DNA of 64,000 bases from assembly GCA_900542185.1 (NCBI GenBank), contig UQMZ01000012.1, positions 17,065 to 81,064 of the forward strand, read 5' to 3'. This DNA is from an uncultured Bacteroidales bacterium (lineage in GTDB: Bacteria; Bacteroidota; Bacteroidia; Bacteroidales; Muribaculaceae). The notes under the pieces were generated by a model that searched no databases, was not told the DNA's origin, and worked only from the letters and a program-made list of their open reading frames with translations. Shown in pieces: positions 39,570-48,921 of this stretch (position 1 is the first letter of the stretch; every line of letters starts with the position of its first letter). Made by a program: the position numbers and the translations under genes.

Positions 39570-41024
39570 ATGGTAAAGGCGATGAGAGGGGAAGGGACGG
39601 ACGCGCTGCTTGCCTATATACGGCGGGGAGAAGCGATGACGACAGGGCAGAAGTTGCGCCTGGCGATGTTGCTCAGCGTGCCTGCCGTGATTGCCCAGCT
39701 GTCGTCCATCGTGATGCAGTATATCGACGCCGCAATGGTCGGACACCTCGGCGCCGAGGCATCGGCCTCCATCGGACTGGTATCAACCAGCACATGGCTG
39801 TTTTCGGGCATGTGCGGAGCTGCGGCCACAGGTTTTTCGGTGCAGGTGGCGCACCGGATTGGTGCCGGCGATATGCAAGGCGCCCGCGCTGTGCTGAGAC
39901 AGTCTCTCATAGCTACATTTGCATTCAGCCTGATGCTGGCGTTGATTGGTGTGGCAATCAGCGACATGCTGCCTGTATGGCTGGGCGGTGACACGTCGAT
40001 ATGCGGTGATTCGTCGCTGTATTTCATGATTTACGCCGCGTTTCTGCCGGCGATGCAGCTTAACTTCCTTGCGAGCAGTATGCTTAGATGCAGCGGCAAC
40101 ATGAAGGTGCCGAGCATGTTGGGAGTGACGATGTGCGTCCTTGATGTGGTATTCAATTTCCTGCTGATTTTTCCGTCCCATCACTGGGACATAGGTTTCC
40201 TATCGTTGACAATACCGGGTGCCGGAATGGGAGTGAAAGGTGCGGCATTGGGTACGGCTGCAGCCGAAACCGTGGTGGCGGCAATACTGATATGGTATCT
40301 GTCGGCGCGTTCCACGGAACTGAAACTTACGGGAGAGCATGGCCGATTCCTGCCAAGACGGGAGACTATACGCAAGGCACTGAACATCGGATTGCCAATG
40401 GGTGTGGAGCATGTGTTGATCTGCGGAGCGCAGATACTGACCACTGTCATAGTGGCGCCATTGGGAGTCTTTGCCATCGCAGCCAATTCATTTGCCGTCA
40501 CGGCCGAGAGTCTATGCTATATGCCGGGCTACGGTATTGCCGATGCCGCCACTACGTTGGTGGGGCAAAGCATCGGAGCAAAAAACAGAACTCTGACACG
40601 CAGCTTCGCCCGTATCACCGTCGGAATGGGCATGGTGGTGATGGGTGTAATGGGTGTGCTGATGTACATATTTGCACCTGAGATAATCGGATTGATGTCT
40701 CCGGTGACAGAAATCAGGGATCTTGGCGTAATGGCGTTAAGGGTAGAGGCTTTCGCCGAACCGATGTTCGCAGCATCCATAGTGGCATACGGAGTATTCG
40801 TCGGCGCCGCCGACACGCTGGTGCCTTGCGTGATGAACCTGTTCAGCATCTGGGCGGTGCGTCTGACATTAGCTGCACTGTTGGCTCCGACAATGGGTCT
40901 GAAAGGTGTGTGGGTGGCTATGTGCATCGAGCTTTGCTTCAGAGGACTTATCTTCCTCATATACCTTAAATGGGAACGGTGGATGCGTAAGGTCAAGCCC
41001 AAGATGCAGCCCGATATGGGATAA
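39570..41024 (+). CDS. MATE-family efflux transporter
   Basis: 484 residues, 12 hydrophobic segments. N-terminal MATE features include LSSIVMQYIDAAMVGHLGAEASASIG, and a second half repeats the pattern from about residue 240 (ALNIGLPMGVEHVLICGAQI). These Na+ or H+ antiporters export drugs or metabolites. The start at 39570 gives a 25-residue cytoplasmic extension; an internal ATG (MTTGQKLRL) 22 codons later is the alternative. It is probably co-transcribed with SulP. Confidence 0.9.
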   Translation: MVKAMRGEGTDALLAYIRRGEAMTTGQKLRLAMLLSVPAVIAQLSSIVMQYIDAAMVGHLGAEASASIGLVSTSTWLFSGMCGAAATGFSVQVAHRIGAGDMQGARAVLRQSLIATFAFSLMLALIGVAISDMLPVWLGGDTSICGDSSLYFMIYAAFLPAMQLNFLASSMLRCSGNMKVPSMLGVTMCVLDVVFNFLLIFPSHHWDIGFLSLTIPGAGMGVKGAALGTAAAETVVAAILIWYLSARSTELKLTGEHGRFLPRRETIRKALNIGLPMGVEHVLICGAQILTTVIVAPLGVFAIAANSFAVTAESLCYMPGYGIADAATTLVGQSIGAKNRTLTRSFARITVGMGMVVMGVMGVLMYIFAPEIIGLMSPVTEIRDLGVMALRVEAFAEPMFAASIVAYGVFVGAADTLVPCVMNLFSIWAVRLTLAALLAPTMGLKGVWVAMCIELCFRGLIFLIYLKWERWMRKVKPKMQPDMG

Positions 41025-41135
41025 TGGTAATTATTTCATAAATCGGGATAACAGAAACCGCTGATTTCTTTGTAATTTTGCAATGTGCCTTGAAAGTACA
41101 ATAATCAAGCCTTAAATTGAACTATACATCAGGAT

Positions 41136-41981
41136 ATGAAAACGATTAAAGATACGGAATTCGGAGGCGAGCGACCGCTGTTCGAATCGCATGACCTTCG
41201 TCTGGAGAATGTGACCATACGCGAGGGCGAGTCGGCCATAAAGGAATGCAGCAACATCGAGGCCGTCAACTGCCGGTTTGAGGGTAACTACCCTTTCTGG
41301 CATGTGCATGGATTCAAGATAGACCGCTGTTATTTCGATGTCGGAGGCCGTTCGGCGCTGTGGTACTGCGACCATCTTAAGATGACCGACACGGTGATAG
41401 ACGCTCCGAAAATGTTCCGCGAGATGAGCGACATAGACATTGAGAACGTGACGATGAACGATGCCGACGAGGTGTTCTGGCGTTGCAAAAACATACGGAT
41501 TAAAAATCTGAAACTGCACGGAGGAACATATCCGTTCATGTTCAGCAACGACATATATGTAGACGGTCTGGAAAGCGACAGCAAATATGTGTTCCAGTAT
41601 GTGAAGAACGCAGAGATACACCACGCTAAGATCACTACTAAGGATGCGTTCTGGGAGGTAGAGAACGTGACTATCTACGATTCGGAACTTAACGGCGAGT
41701 ACTTGGGATGGCATTCACGGAACCTGCGTCTCGTCAACTGCCATATCTCAGGTGAACAGCCTCTGTGTTATGCGCATAACCTGATACTGGAGAACTGCAC
41801 GTTTGATCCGGGTTGCGACCGTGCGTTTGAATACAGTGAGCTTGACGCAGACATACGCGGAGCCATCACCAACATCAAGAATCCCCGTACAGGGCGCATC
41901 GTGGCCGACGAAATCGGTTCAATAACGATAGACGAGAACATAAAGGCACCGGCAGACTGCAAGATAAGTATTAGGTCATAA
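41136..41981 (+). CDS. DUF3737 family protein (beta-helix type)
   Basis: 281 residues, full length for the family. It opens with the DUF3737 signature GGERPLFESHDLRLENVTIREGESAIKEC and continues as repeated short strands (NVTM, NIRIKNLKLHGG, NVTIYDSELNG, NLRLVNCHISG), the layout of a right-handed parallel beta-helix. It has no signal peptide. Function unknown; such proteins are cytoplasmic and widespread in gut bacteria. A -7 element TAATTTTG lies near 41070. The next gene, an aminotransferase, follows by 29 bases, as is often the case. Confidence 0.88.
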   Translation: MKTIKDTEFGGERPLFESHDLRLENVTIREGESAIKECSNIEAVNCRFEGNYPFWHVHGFKIDRCYFDVGGRSALWYCDHLKMTDTVIDAPKMFREMSDIDIENVTMNDADEVFWRCKNIRIKNLKLHGGTYPFMFSNDIYVDGLESDSKYVFQYVKNAEIHHAKITTKDAFWEVENVTIYDSELNGEYLGWHSRNLRLVNCHISGEQPLCYAHNLILENCTFDPGCDRAFEYSELDADIRGAITNIKNPRTGRIVADEIGSITIDENIKAPADCKISIRS

Positions 41982-42010
41982 GTCATAGCGACGAGGAAAG
42001 AACAGCAAGT

Positions 42011-43174
42011 ATGAAATACGATTTTGACGAGATTATAGACAGGCGCGGGACTAATTGCGTCAAGTGGGACGGCGCTGACAATCAGGACGTACTTCCCATG
42101 TGGGTGGCCGACATGGATTTTTGTACCGCTCCGGCAATTATAGACGCTTTGCGCCGTAGGGTGGACCACGGTATATTCGGTTATACCCGTGTGCCGCAAA
42201 GTTACTATGACGCCATTACAGGATGGTTCGCACGCCGTCATGGATGGAACATCGATAAGGACTGGATTATCTATACTTCGGGAGTGGTACCGGCTCTTTC
42301 GGCCATCATAAAGGCTTTGACAGTGCCCGGCGACAAGGTGCTGATTCAGACACCGGTCTACAACTGCTTCTTCTCGTCAATCTGCAACAACGGATGCGAG
42401 ATAGTCGAATCTCCGTTGATATATACCGGCAATACATATTCGATAGATTTCGAGGATCTGGAACGCAAGGCATCGGATCCGAAAGTGAAGGCGATGATTC
42501 TGTGCAATCCTCACAATCCCGCCGGAAGGGTATGGAACCGCGATGAACTGATCAGAATAGGAGAGATTTGCATCCGTCATGACGTTGTCGTGATTGCCGA
42601 CGAGATACATTGCGAGCTTGTGATGCCGGGTTATGAGTATACGCCGTTTGCTTCTATTTCGGAGGAGTTCAGCCGGCATTCCGTCAGCTGTGTGTCTCCG
42701 AGCAAGGCATTCAATATCGCCGGACTGCAGATAGCCAACATCGTGTGTGCCGATGCCGGGCGTCGTGCCAAGATAGACCGTGCCATCAACATCAACGAGG
42801 TATGCGACGTCAATCCCTTTGGCGTTATCGCGTTGCAGGCCGCATACAACGAAGGTGCGGAATGGCTGGACCAACTCTTGGAGTACATACATGGCAATTA
42901 TGAGTATATGCGTAGTTTCTGCGAGGAGCATCTGCCCGATTTCCCGATTACAAAATTAGAGGGAACGTATCTGGTATGGATGGATTGTCGCAAATTCGGC
43001 ATGACATCGGCCGAACTCGAGAAGCGATTGATAGAGGAGGCCGGATTATGGCTGAACCCCGGCACTATGTATGGTCAGGACGGCGAGGGATTCATGCGCT
43101 GGAACATAGCCTGTCCGCGAACCCGTATGATCGAAGGCCTGAGGCGTTTCGAGAAGTTTGCAAAGAACATATAA
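42011..43174 (+). CDS. MalY/PatB-type PLP aminotransferase / cystathionine beta-lyase
   Basis: 387 residues. Fold type I features: LPMWVADMDF at the start (typical of PatB/MalY), CNPHNPAGRVW, IADEIHCELV, and the PLP lysine in SPSKAFNIAGLQ, with the late Arg in GFMRWNIACPR. The family cleaves C-S bonds (cystathionine or cysteine to pyruvate, ammonia and thiol) or acts in methionine synthesis. It ends before a strong terminator at 43193-43223 shared with the convergent gene. Confidence 0.92.
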   Translation: MKYDFDEIIDRRGTNCVKWDGADNQDVLPMWVADMDFCTAPAIIDALRRRVDHGIFGYTRVPQSYYDAITGWFARRHGWNIDKDWIIYTSGVVPALSAIIKALTVPGDKVLIQTPVYNCFFSSICNNGCEIVESPLIYTGNTYSIDFEDLERKASDPKVKAMILCNPHNPAGRVWNRDELIRIGEICIRHDVVVIADEIHCELVMPGYEYTPFASISEEFSRHSVSCVSPSKAFNIAGLQIANIVCADAGRRAKIDRAININEVCDVNPFGVIALQAAYNEGAEWLDQLLEYIHGNYEYMRSFCEEHLPDFPITKLEGTYLVWMDCRKFGMTSAELEKRLIEEAGLWLNPGTMYGQDGEGFMRWNIACPRTRMIEGLRRFEKFAKNI

Positions 43175-43192
43175 GCCTCATAATAAATAACT

Positions 43193-43223
43193 AATCCCGG
43201 CACTTCAGTCGAGTGTCGGGATT
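43193..43223. terminator. Bidirectional rho-independent terminator
   Basis: AATCCCGGCACT at 43193-43204 pairs with AGTGTCGGGATT at 43212-43223, one G-T pair, seven-base loop. It serves the aminotransferase gene and the convergent secreted protein gene. Confidence 0.85.
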
Positions 43224-43252
43224 CATAGTATCTTGATAACAGGAAATAGTCG

Positions 43253-43813
43253 TTATCGGGATTTCTCCATCTGTTTGATTTCGCGCCTGATGTTCTTTTT
43301 CAGATGTCGGGCAAGTTTTTCGCCGGCTTCTTCCATGGCGTCACCAAGCAGGTTCATGAACGAACCGGCACGGCCGTCTTCAGCTTCCATATCGAAGGAG
43401 GCCAGCACGTCGCCCGATTCCTTGTCCCAGAACACGAAATCGGCCCAGAACTGACTGCCGTTGGTCACGACCTTGCGTACGTTGATGTCAAGACGGGTCT
43501 CCACGCGGCGGTTCACTGTGAGACGTATAGGACTCTCAACGTCGTTGAATTCCTCGATGAAATCGCCGAGCAAGTCCAGTATGTCTTCCTCGTAATCCTC
43601 GCGAAAATCCTTTCTGGACCTGTATCCGTCATATTCGGCAAATTCTATGAATGGTATTCCATCTACAGTGGCCTTGGAGAAGTCAATCTGCGCACAAGCC
43701 GTTCTGATACCGACCAATGCACGATACGAACCTTCGGTCAGTTCCTGAGCCTTTACAGTCAAGGATGCGGCGAGTGTGACGGTGCCGGCAATTAAAATCG
43801 TTCTGATATTCAT
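43253..43813 (-). CDS. Secreted protein of unknown function
   Basis: 186 residues. Signal peptide MNIRTILIAGTVTLAASLTVKAQ, cleaved after about residue 22. The mature part is acidic and mixed alpha/beta (IDFSKATVDGIPFIEFAEYDGY, LDINVRKVVTNGSQFWADFVFWDKESGDVLASF) with a basic C-terminal helix (ARHLKKNIRREIKQMEKS). Likely periplasmic. I do not recognise the family with certainty; it looks like Bacteroidales proteins annotated only as hypothetical. Confidence 0.7.
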   Translation of the reverse strand: MNIRTILIAGTVTLAASLTVKAQELTEGSYRALVGIRTACAQIDFSKATVDGIPFIEFAEYDGYRSRKDFREDYEEDILDLLGDFIEEFNDVESPIRLTVNRRVETRLDINVRKVVTNGSQFWADFVFWDKESGDVLASFDMEAEDGRAGSFMNLLGDAMEEAGEKLARHLKKNIRREIKQMEKSR

Positions 43814-43832
43814 GTTGCTATTGCATTTAGTT

Positions 43833-44030
43833 ATTGAAGTTGTTAAACTAATTTACGTTTAATAAAGAATCTAAAGAAGCATAAACTTTATGGCAACCTT
43901 TATTAATATTTTGGGCATCTTTGTCTGCTTTCGTCGGGTCCAACCGAATGGTTGCACCCTTCTCAATCAAACAAACCTGCTCCAAAATCTTAATAAATCT
44001 TGCCATAAAAATTAGTTTAAACAACTTCAT
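43833..44030 (-). repeat. 198-bp dispersed repeat, copy 2, with an open 60-codon frame
   Basis: Matches 29346-29543 over its whole length. The minus-strand frame 44030-43848 is open (MKLFKLIFMARFIKILE, then GATIRLDPTKADKDAQNINKGCHKVY). A -7 element TAACTTTG reads at 44040-44033, so transcription would start at or just inside the frame and MARFIKILE at 44006 may be the true start if it is a gene. Whether the frame is translated is not clear. Confidence 0.65.
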
Positions 44031-44135
44031 CGCAAAGTTAACATTTTTTGATAGAAAATCAAATAAAAAGTTGACGGCGAGGACGCCGTCATTCCAGTCC
44101 CCGCCGTTAATGTAAGAGTTTGTATAATAATGTAA

Positions 44136-44564
44136 TCAATCCGTGATGCCCGGAGGCAACGGGATGCCGAGGCGTTTGCGGCGCGCTATGAGGATGTCGT
44201 AGAAATCCCGTGGCAACACGACATTGTACATGTCAAGGGCACGGTCGAACAGCGGAGCAATCTGCTCCGGCGTGAATCCGGCTATGCCACAGCCTATGCG
44301 AGTGACCAGAAACGTGTTCTGATCCCATTCATACGCCAGGTCAAGGAATCGATCTACATACGGCTTGATTGTCTCCACGCCGCCCTGCATTGTGGGGATG
44401 GCGTAACTCTGACCCTGGATTCCTTCGCCTTGTCCCCACTGAGCGCCGAAGCGGTCCAGAGCCACACGGGCCGCTCCGCCACCATGATGGCCGGCAAGAT
44501 TGCTACCGAACACGAATATCTCGTCAGGAGCCAGTTCCTTGATATTATCCGGTGTGAATCTCAT
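44136..44564 (-). CDS. Macro-domain-like protein (A1S_2505-type phage protein family)
   Basis: 142 residues. IFVFGSNLAGHHGGGAARVALDRFGAQWGQGEGIQGQSYAIPT is the signature of a small conserved family, listed in databases under phage non-structural protein A1S_2505 (name from memory). The G-S-N...H-G-G-G-A-A and IGCGIAGF loops resemble the ADP-ribose-binding loops of macro domains. It overlaps the FMN reductase gene by four bases (ATGA). A role in ADP-ribose or nucleotide handling is plausible but unproven. Confidence 0.75.
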   Translation of the reverse strand: MRFTPDNIKELAPDEIFVFGSNLAGHHGGGAARVALDRFGAQWGQGEGIQGQSYAIPTMQGGVETIKPYVDRFLDLAYEWDQNTFLVTRIGCGIAGFTPEQIAPLFDRALDMYNVVLPRDFYDILIARRKRLGIPLPPGITD

Positions 44565-45175
44565 CGTATGAAGTTTGTGGCCTGACGCGGTTCGGGCGCA
44601 GGGTGTGGTACATACTCACCGTTCAGGCATTTCAGCATCCATGCCATATTGCGGCCTAACGTGCGCATGGTCTGAAGGCCTTCGCCATCCAGACTTGCCT
44701 CGCCCGGGTCGCGGCCATATACAATGTTCCAGTACTGGGACGGGACTACGGGCATGTTGTTGATGGTGAAATATTTGTTCAGACGGTCGAACGAAGTGGC
44801 GCCACCGCCACGGCGGCACACGTTGACGCTTGCAGCAGGCTTATAGGCCATGAAACGTCCGGCGGAATAGAACAGACGGTCGAGCAGAGCGCAGAGGCTG
44901 CCGGCAGGCCCGGCGTAATATACCGGAGACCCGATGACATATCCGTCCGCTTCCCGGACTTTGGTGTAAAGGTCGGCGTAAGCTCCGGTATTGAAAACGC
45001 AGACCCCCGTCTCATAGCATTTATAGCAGGCGATACAGCCGGGAATCGGATGATTGCCGATCCAGTAAATCTCGGTTTCAATGCCTTCAGCTTCCAGCGT
45101 CTTGGCTACCTCTGTCAGAGCGATATGTGTGTTGCCCTCCTTATGAGGCGAGCCATTAATCAATAATACTTTCAT
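44561..45175 (-). CDS. NADPH-dependent FMN reductase / flavodoxin-like protein
   Basis: 204 residues. LLINGSPHKEGNT is the phosphate-binding loop for FMN; GCIACYKCYETGVCVF is the iron-sulfur-flavoprotein-like cysteine pattern often found in this family; GSPVYYAGPAGSLCALLDRLFY matches the second FMN contact. Members reduce FMN, quinones or azo or nitro compounds. It is the first gene of an operon with the macro-domain-like gene, 83 bases from the divergent esterase gene. Confidence 0.88.
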   Translation of the reverse strand: MKVLLINGSPHKEGNTHIALTEVAKTLEAEGIETEIYWIGNHPIPGCIACYKCYETGVCVFNTGAYADLYTKVREADGYVIGSPVYYAGPAGSLCALLDRLFYSAGRFMAYKPAASVNVCRRGGGATSFDRLNKYFTINNMPVVPSQYWNIVYGRDPGEASLDGEGLQTMRTLGRNMAWMLKCLNGEYVPHPAPEPRQATNFIR

Positions 45176-45258
45176 AATCAGTAATTGGTTTATAATATCA
45201 ATCTCAACGAAAAGAGCGTTTGTTATAATAACGGTGAATAACCCGAATACGTTTATAG

Positions 45259-47031
45259 ATGAAGAAACAATTAGGATTCATAATAATGTCGGCATCCTGT
45301 CTAATGGCGGGTTGCGGGAACAAAGAATTAGAGAAGGAGTCCGCGAGGATGATGGCCATGTATGGTGAAAACTTAGCACTGCCGGCTCAAGATTCAGTCG
45401 CGGCATATTCCGTAAAGACATATAACGGTTATTACATAGGTAAATCGACGGACAGCGTGCTGAGCTACAAGGGTATTCCTTACGCTCAGCCTCCGGTGGG
45501 GCGCCTTCGCTGGCATGCACCGGAGCCTGCACCCGCAAGCAGCGATGTGTGGCAGGCATATTATTTCGGCAAATCTGCCATACAGAGCAGGGACTTAGGT
45601 TGCTTGGGATCATTATATCCCCAAAGCGAGGATTGCCTCACGCTGAACGTATGGACGGCACAGAACGACAGTGCATCACTTGGCAACAGGCCGGTGATGG
45701 TTTATATTCATGGCGGCAGTTACGGCTGGGGAGGATCTTCAGACCCGATGTTTGACGGACACAATCTGGTGAAAGCGCGTCCTGATGTAATTTTGGTGAC
45801 AATCAATTACAGATTGGGCATATTCGGATTCCTGGATCTATCGACGCTGAAGGGAGGAGAGGACTATGAGGAGAGTGCGAATCTTGGCCTTTTGGATCAG
45901 ATAGAGGCTTTGAAATGGGTGCGTAGAAACATCGCGGCATTCGGAGGCAATCCGGATAACGTAACTATCTTCGGCGAGTCTACGGGTGGTGGCAGTGTGT
46001 CATTGCTGCCGTTGATAGACCGGTCCAAGGGATTGTTCCGGCGTGTGATAGCCGAAAGCGGTTCGGTGGCATTGACTAGCAGCCGCAAGCAGGCCGAGGA
46101 ACTTACAGATCTGGTGGTAAAGGAAACCGGTATAGACAATGTGGAAGGCCTGATGGAACTGAGTCAGGAACAGTTGGCTGAGCTAAGCAGGAAAGTGGAG
46201 GCCCATAACCGATTCCCCATGCGTGACGGTAAACTGATACCGTTGGATCCATACAGGGCTTATCGTGAAGGAAAAGCCCGTGAAATAGACTTCATGACAG
46301 GAACAAACAGTGATGAGGCAAACTACTGGATAGGGAGCATGGGAGGCATCATACCGTTCAAGATAGCGATAAATGTGTGGTATGAGAATATAATGCGGGA
46401 ACTTCCCACGTCGGAACGTGAGGCTTGCAATCGTTTTACCGATGACTATTCCAAAGGCAGGACCTGGGGCCGTGTGGAATTCATAACGGATCTGATGTTT
46501 CGCATTCCTTCTACTTTCACGGCCCGATGTCATGCGGAATCAGGAGGCAGGACCTACAACTATTATTGGACCAAGGCGTCGGCGCTACCACACAGGGGTG
46601 CCTGCCATACGGTTGAACTACCGTATGTTTTCGGGAATCTGAACGAGAACAGGTACACCGGAAACAACATCGATCCGAAGCTATCGGCCATGGTGCAGGA
46701 GATGTGGACTAATTTCGCCCGCACCGGAGATCCGAGCTTACCGGGTCAAATATGGCCGGAATATAACGATTCCACACGAAAGACGATGGTTATCGATGAT
46801 ACACTGAGGGTTGAAAGCGACATCCTCGGCAATCAGTACGCTGTTATTGCACCGCTGGCCGACCTGTATATCAGTCCGTTGCACGACAACATCAGTCTGA
46901 ACGTGCCGTATGTGCATATCATGGCCGGATGGGTGCTGTTGTCGTTAGCTGTTATCGTAGTGATAGTCGTAATAATCCGGAAATCGGTGCGTAAATGCAA
47001 GAGGAATCAGAGGTCGGACATGGCGTCGTAA
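45259..47031 (+). CDS. Type-B carboxylesterase lipoprotein with C-terminal membrane helix
   Basis: 590 residues. Lipoprotein signal with lipobox LMAGC (Cys19). The carboxylesterase/cholinesterase domain has YKGIPYAQPPVGRLRW, VMVYIHGGSYGWG (oxyanion loop) and the nucleophile motif FGESTGGGS. That has Thr in place of the usual Ala after Ser, but the Ser is kept. The acid lies near TGTNSDEANYW and His in HRGACHTVELPYVFG. The C terminus has a hydrophobic helix (MAGWVLLSLAVIVVIVVII) and a basic tail, unusual for a lipoprotein. It overlaps the convergent phosphotransferase gene by 25 bases at the 3' ends. It hydrolyses esters at the cell envelope. Confidence 0.88.
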   Translation: MKKQLGFIIMSASCLMAGCGNKELEKESARMMAMYGENLALPAQDSVAAYSVKTYNGYYIGKSTDSVLSYKGIPYAQPPVGRLRWHAPEPAPASSDVWQAYYFGKSAIQSRDLGCLGSLYPQSEDCLTLNVWTAQNDSASLGNRPVMVYIHGGSYGWGGSSDPMFDGHNLVKARPDVILVTINYRLGIFGFLDLSTLKGGEDYEESANLGLLDQIEALKWVRRNIAAFGGNPDNVTIFGESTGGGSVSLLPLIDRSKGLFRRVIAESGSVALTSSRKQAEELTDLVVKETGIDNVEGLMELSQEQLAELSRKVEAHNRFPMRDGKLIPLDPYRAYREGKAREIDFMTGTNSDEANYWIGSMGGIIPFKIAINVWYENIMRELPTSEREACNRFTDDYSKGRTWGRVEFITDLMFRIPSTFTARCHAESGGRTYNYYWTKASALPHRGACHTVELPYVFGNLNENRYTGNNIDPKLSAMVQEMWTNFARTGDPSLPGQIWPEYNDSTRKTMVIDDTLRVESDILGNQYAVIAPLADLYISPLHDNISLNVPYVHIMAGWVLLSLAVIVVIVVIIRKSVRKCKRNQRSDMAS

Positions 47032-48833
47032 ATTTTCTGCAGATAAGCCTTTGCGCGGTCAAGAGCCTTATCGGGATTCTGCCCCTGCATTTTGATAGGT
47101 TTGTCGGATTCGATGCTGTATGTCACGGTGTCGGTGGCCGAAACCAATCCGAAGTCCGAGGGTGATGTAAAGAACGCGTAGTGTGGTGCTACGGAGTCCA
47201 TCAGATTTGTACTGAACTTGAAGTCCTGATGCTGAATGGCAAGCGCGTCAAGCAGGGTGGCTGCAATGTCAGTCTGATCTCCGACAGTGGCAATAGTGCC
47301 ATGACGCTTCAGTGCGCCTCCGGTCATGATTAACGGCACGCGATGACGGGCCTGCGGATCGGTGAGATTGTCGGGATACACTCCGTAATGGTCGGGAACA
47401 ATCACGACAAGCGTACGGTCCCAGCGAGACGAGGAGGCAAGGCTGTTGACAAACGTTGCAATGGCATTGTCCGAGTAAGCGAAAGCATTGAGGCGTTTGT
47501 CCGTGAAATTGCTATGGAACGGTACCTCGAAAGGCTCGTGGCTGCTGGATGTCTGCACCACGCGGAAACGGGGTCCGGCTATCGTATCAGCCGCATTCTC
47601 GGCAATGACGTGAGTGAATAGGGTATGGTCGTGCGCACCCCATTTGCTGGCCTTCTCGCTGATGCTGAAATCCTTGTCGCTTACAATATGTTCGAATCCG
47701 CAGTTTACCAGATAAGCCAGCATATTTGTGAAATTGACGTCTCCGCCATAATAGTATGCGCAATCGTATCCCGCCTTACGCAATGACTGCGGGATTGAAG
47801 GCAGGTGTTCGGCTTTCTTCACATACTTCATCACCGAGGTGTTGGGCTGGCCGGGGAATCCGCTGAGTATAGCGGGCAGTGAGCGATCCGTACGGAAGCT
47901 GGATGCGTAAAAGTTGGTGAACAGCAGTCCGGAACGTGCGATGGAATCGAGTTTCACGGCTATAGGTTCGCCACCGAGCGACGGCATGAGGTGTGACGAA
48001 AAACTTTCGGCGATTATGATCCACACATCTGGACGGTCGGTGTTGAGCAACGTGGTGTCGCCGGTGAATCTGGTATCGGTCAGTTCTGCGGCAATGCGTG
48101 TGGCCTCGTCATTGTCAAAATAACGGAACTGCTTGCTGAAATCCTTCTGCTGGTTTAGCGAATAGAGTAATGAGAATGCAGGATTGACGGCTGCATGATT
48201 CAGACGCTGGTTCTGGCTGAAATACGCGTAGCTGACGTTCATTGTTGAGACAGTGACGCCACCGCGTATCGGGAGAAACAGGAGGGCCGTCATAAAGAGT
48301 GCGAGAGCTATGCCCCAAGGTTTGCGCTTTTTAGCTAAAGGACTGACCTTGATACGCAAGGATGTGAAATAAAACGCGGTATAAAACAGAGCGGCGACAA
48401 CGAGCCATAATATAACCCCTCCGATAACCTGCCATGTAGATACGCTGGCCATAGCCGCCGACGGTGACGATGCGAAGTAAAACAGGGGAGTGGCGTCGAG
48501 CTTGAAACCCCAGTAACCGTAAAGTACGGTGTCGCCCACGAATATGGCGGCGAGCAACAGTGACACGATTATGAAGTAAATGCGTGCAATTATATCTGTT
48601 ACTCGCGAACGAACCAAAAGCATAATCAGAATGAGCAGAGCCGGGATGACGGTAAGGTATCCTGAAACGGAAGCGTCGATCAATAGTCCATGCCATATCA
48701 CGGAGAAAACGTCTCCGATGCCGATGCCCGGATATAGCGATGAATAAACGAGCATGAATATGGGTTTTTCAATGATGAAAACCGCCATAAACATCAGAAA
48801 TGTAACAATATACCGTAATGCCGCCTGTTTCAT
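47007..48833 (-). CDS. LTA synthase/sulfatase-type membrane phosphotransferase
   Basis: 608 residues. Five hydrophobic segments in the first about 190 residues are followed by a periplasmic sulfatase-like domain with DVWIIIAESFSSHLMPSLGG (the metal-binding E and the Ser/Thr nucleophile region), FYASSFRTDRSLPAILSGFPGQP (Thr/Ser nucleophile region), YYGGDVNFTN, and VIVPDHYGVYP with the metal-binding D-H. The family includes lipoteichoic acid synthase, OpgB and Bacteroidetes enzymes that transfer phosphoglycerol or phosphoethanolamine. In a Gram-negative host the substrate is probably a lipid- or glycan-linked phosphate. Confidence 0.87.
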   Translation of the reverse strand: MKQAALRYIVTFLMFMAVFIIEKPIFMLVYSSLYPGIGIGDVFSVIWHGLLIDASVSGYLTVIPALLILIMLLVRSRVTDIIARIYFIIVSLLLAAIFVGDTVLYGYWGFKLDATPLFYFASSPSAAMASVSTWQVIGGVILWLVVAALFYTAFYFTSLRIKVSPLAKKRKPWGIALALFMTALLFLPIRGGVTVSTMNVSYAYFSQNQRLNHAAVNPAFSLLYSLNQQKDFSKQFRYFDNDEATRIAAELTDTRFTGDTTLLNTDRPDVWIIIAESFSSHLMPSLGGEPIAVKLDSIARSGLLFTNFYASSFRTDRSLPAILSGFPGQPNTSVMKYVKKAEHLPSIPQSLRKAGYDCAYYYGGDVNFTNMLAYLVNCGFEHIVSDKDFSISEKASKWGAHDHTLFTHVIAENAADTIAGPRFRVVQTSSSHEPFEVPFHSNFTDKRLNAFAYSDNAIATFVNSLASSSRWDRTLVVIVPDHYGVYPDNLTDPQARHRVPLIMTGGALKRHGTIATVGDQTDIAATLLDALAIQHQDFKFSTNLMDSVAPHYAFFTSPSDFGLVSATDTVTYSIESDKPIKMQGQNPDKALDRAKAYLQKIYDAMSDL

Positions 48834-48921
48834 GATTGTGTAAGAGTTCTATTTTATCAGCAAAATTACTAAAAAATAAGGAATAAAAGCAGTAATTTTG
48901 CACCGGTAGAACATATATGAC

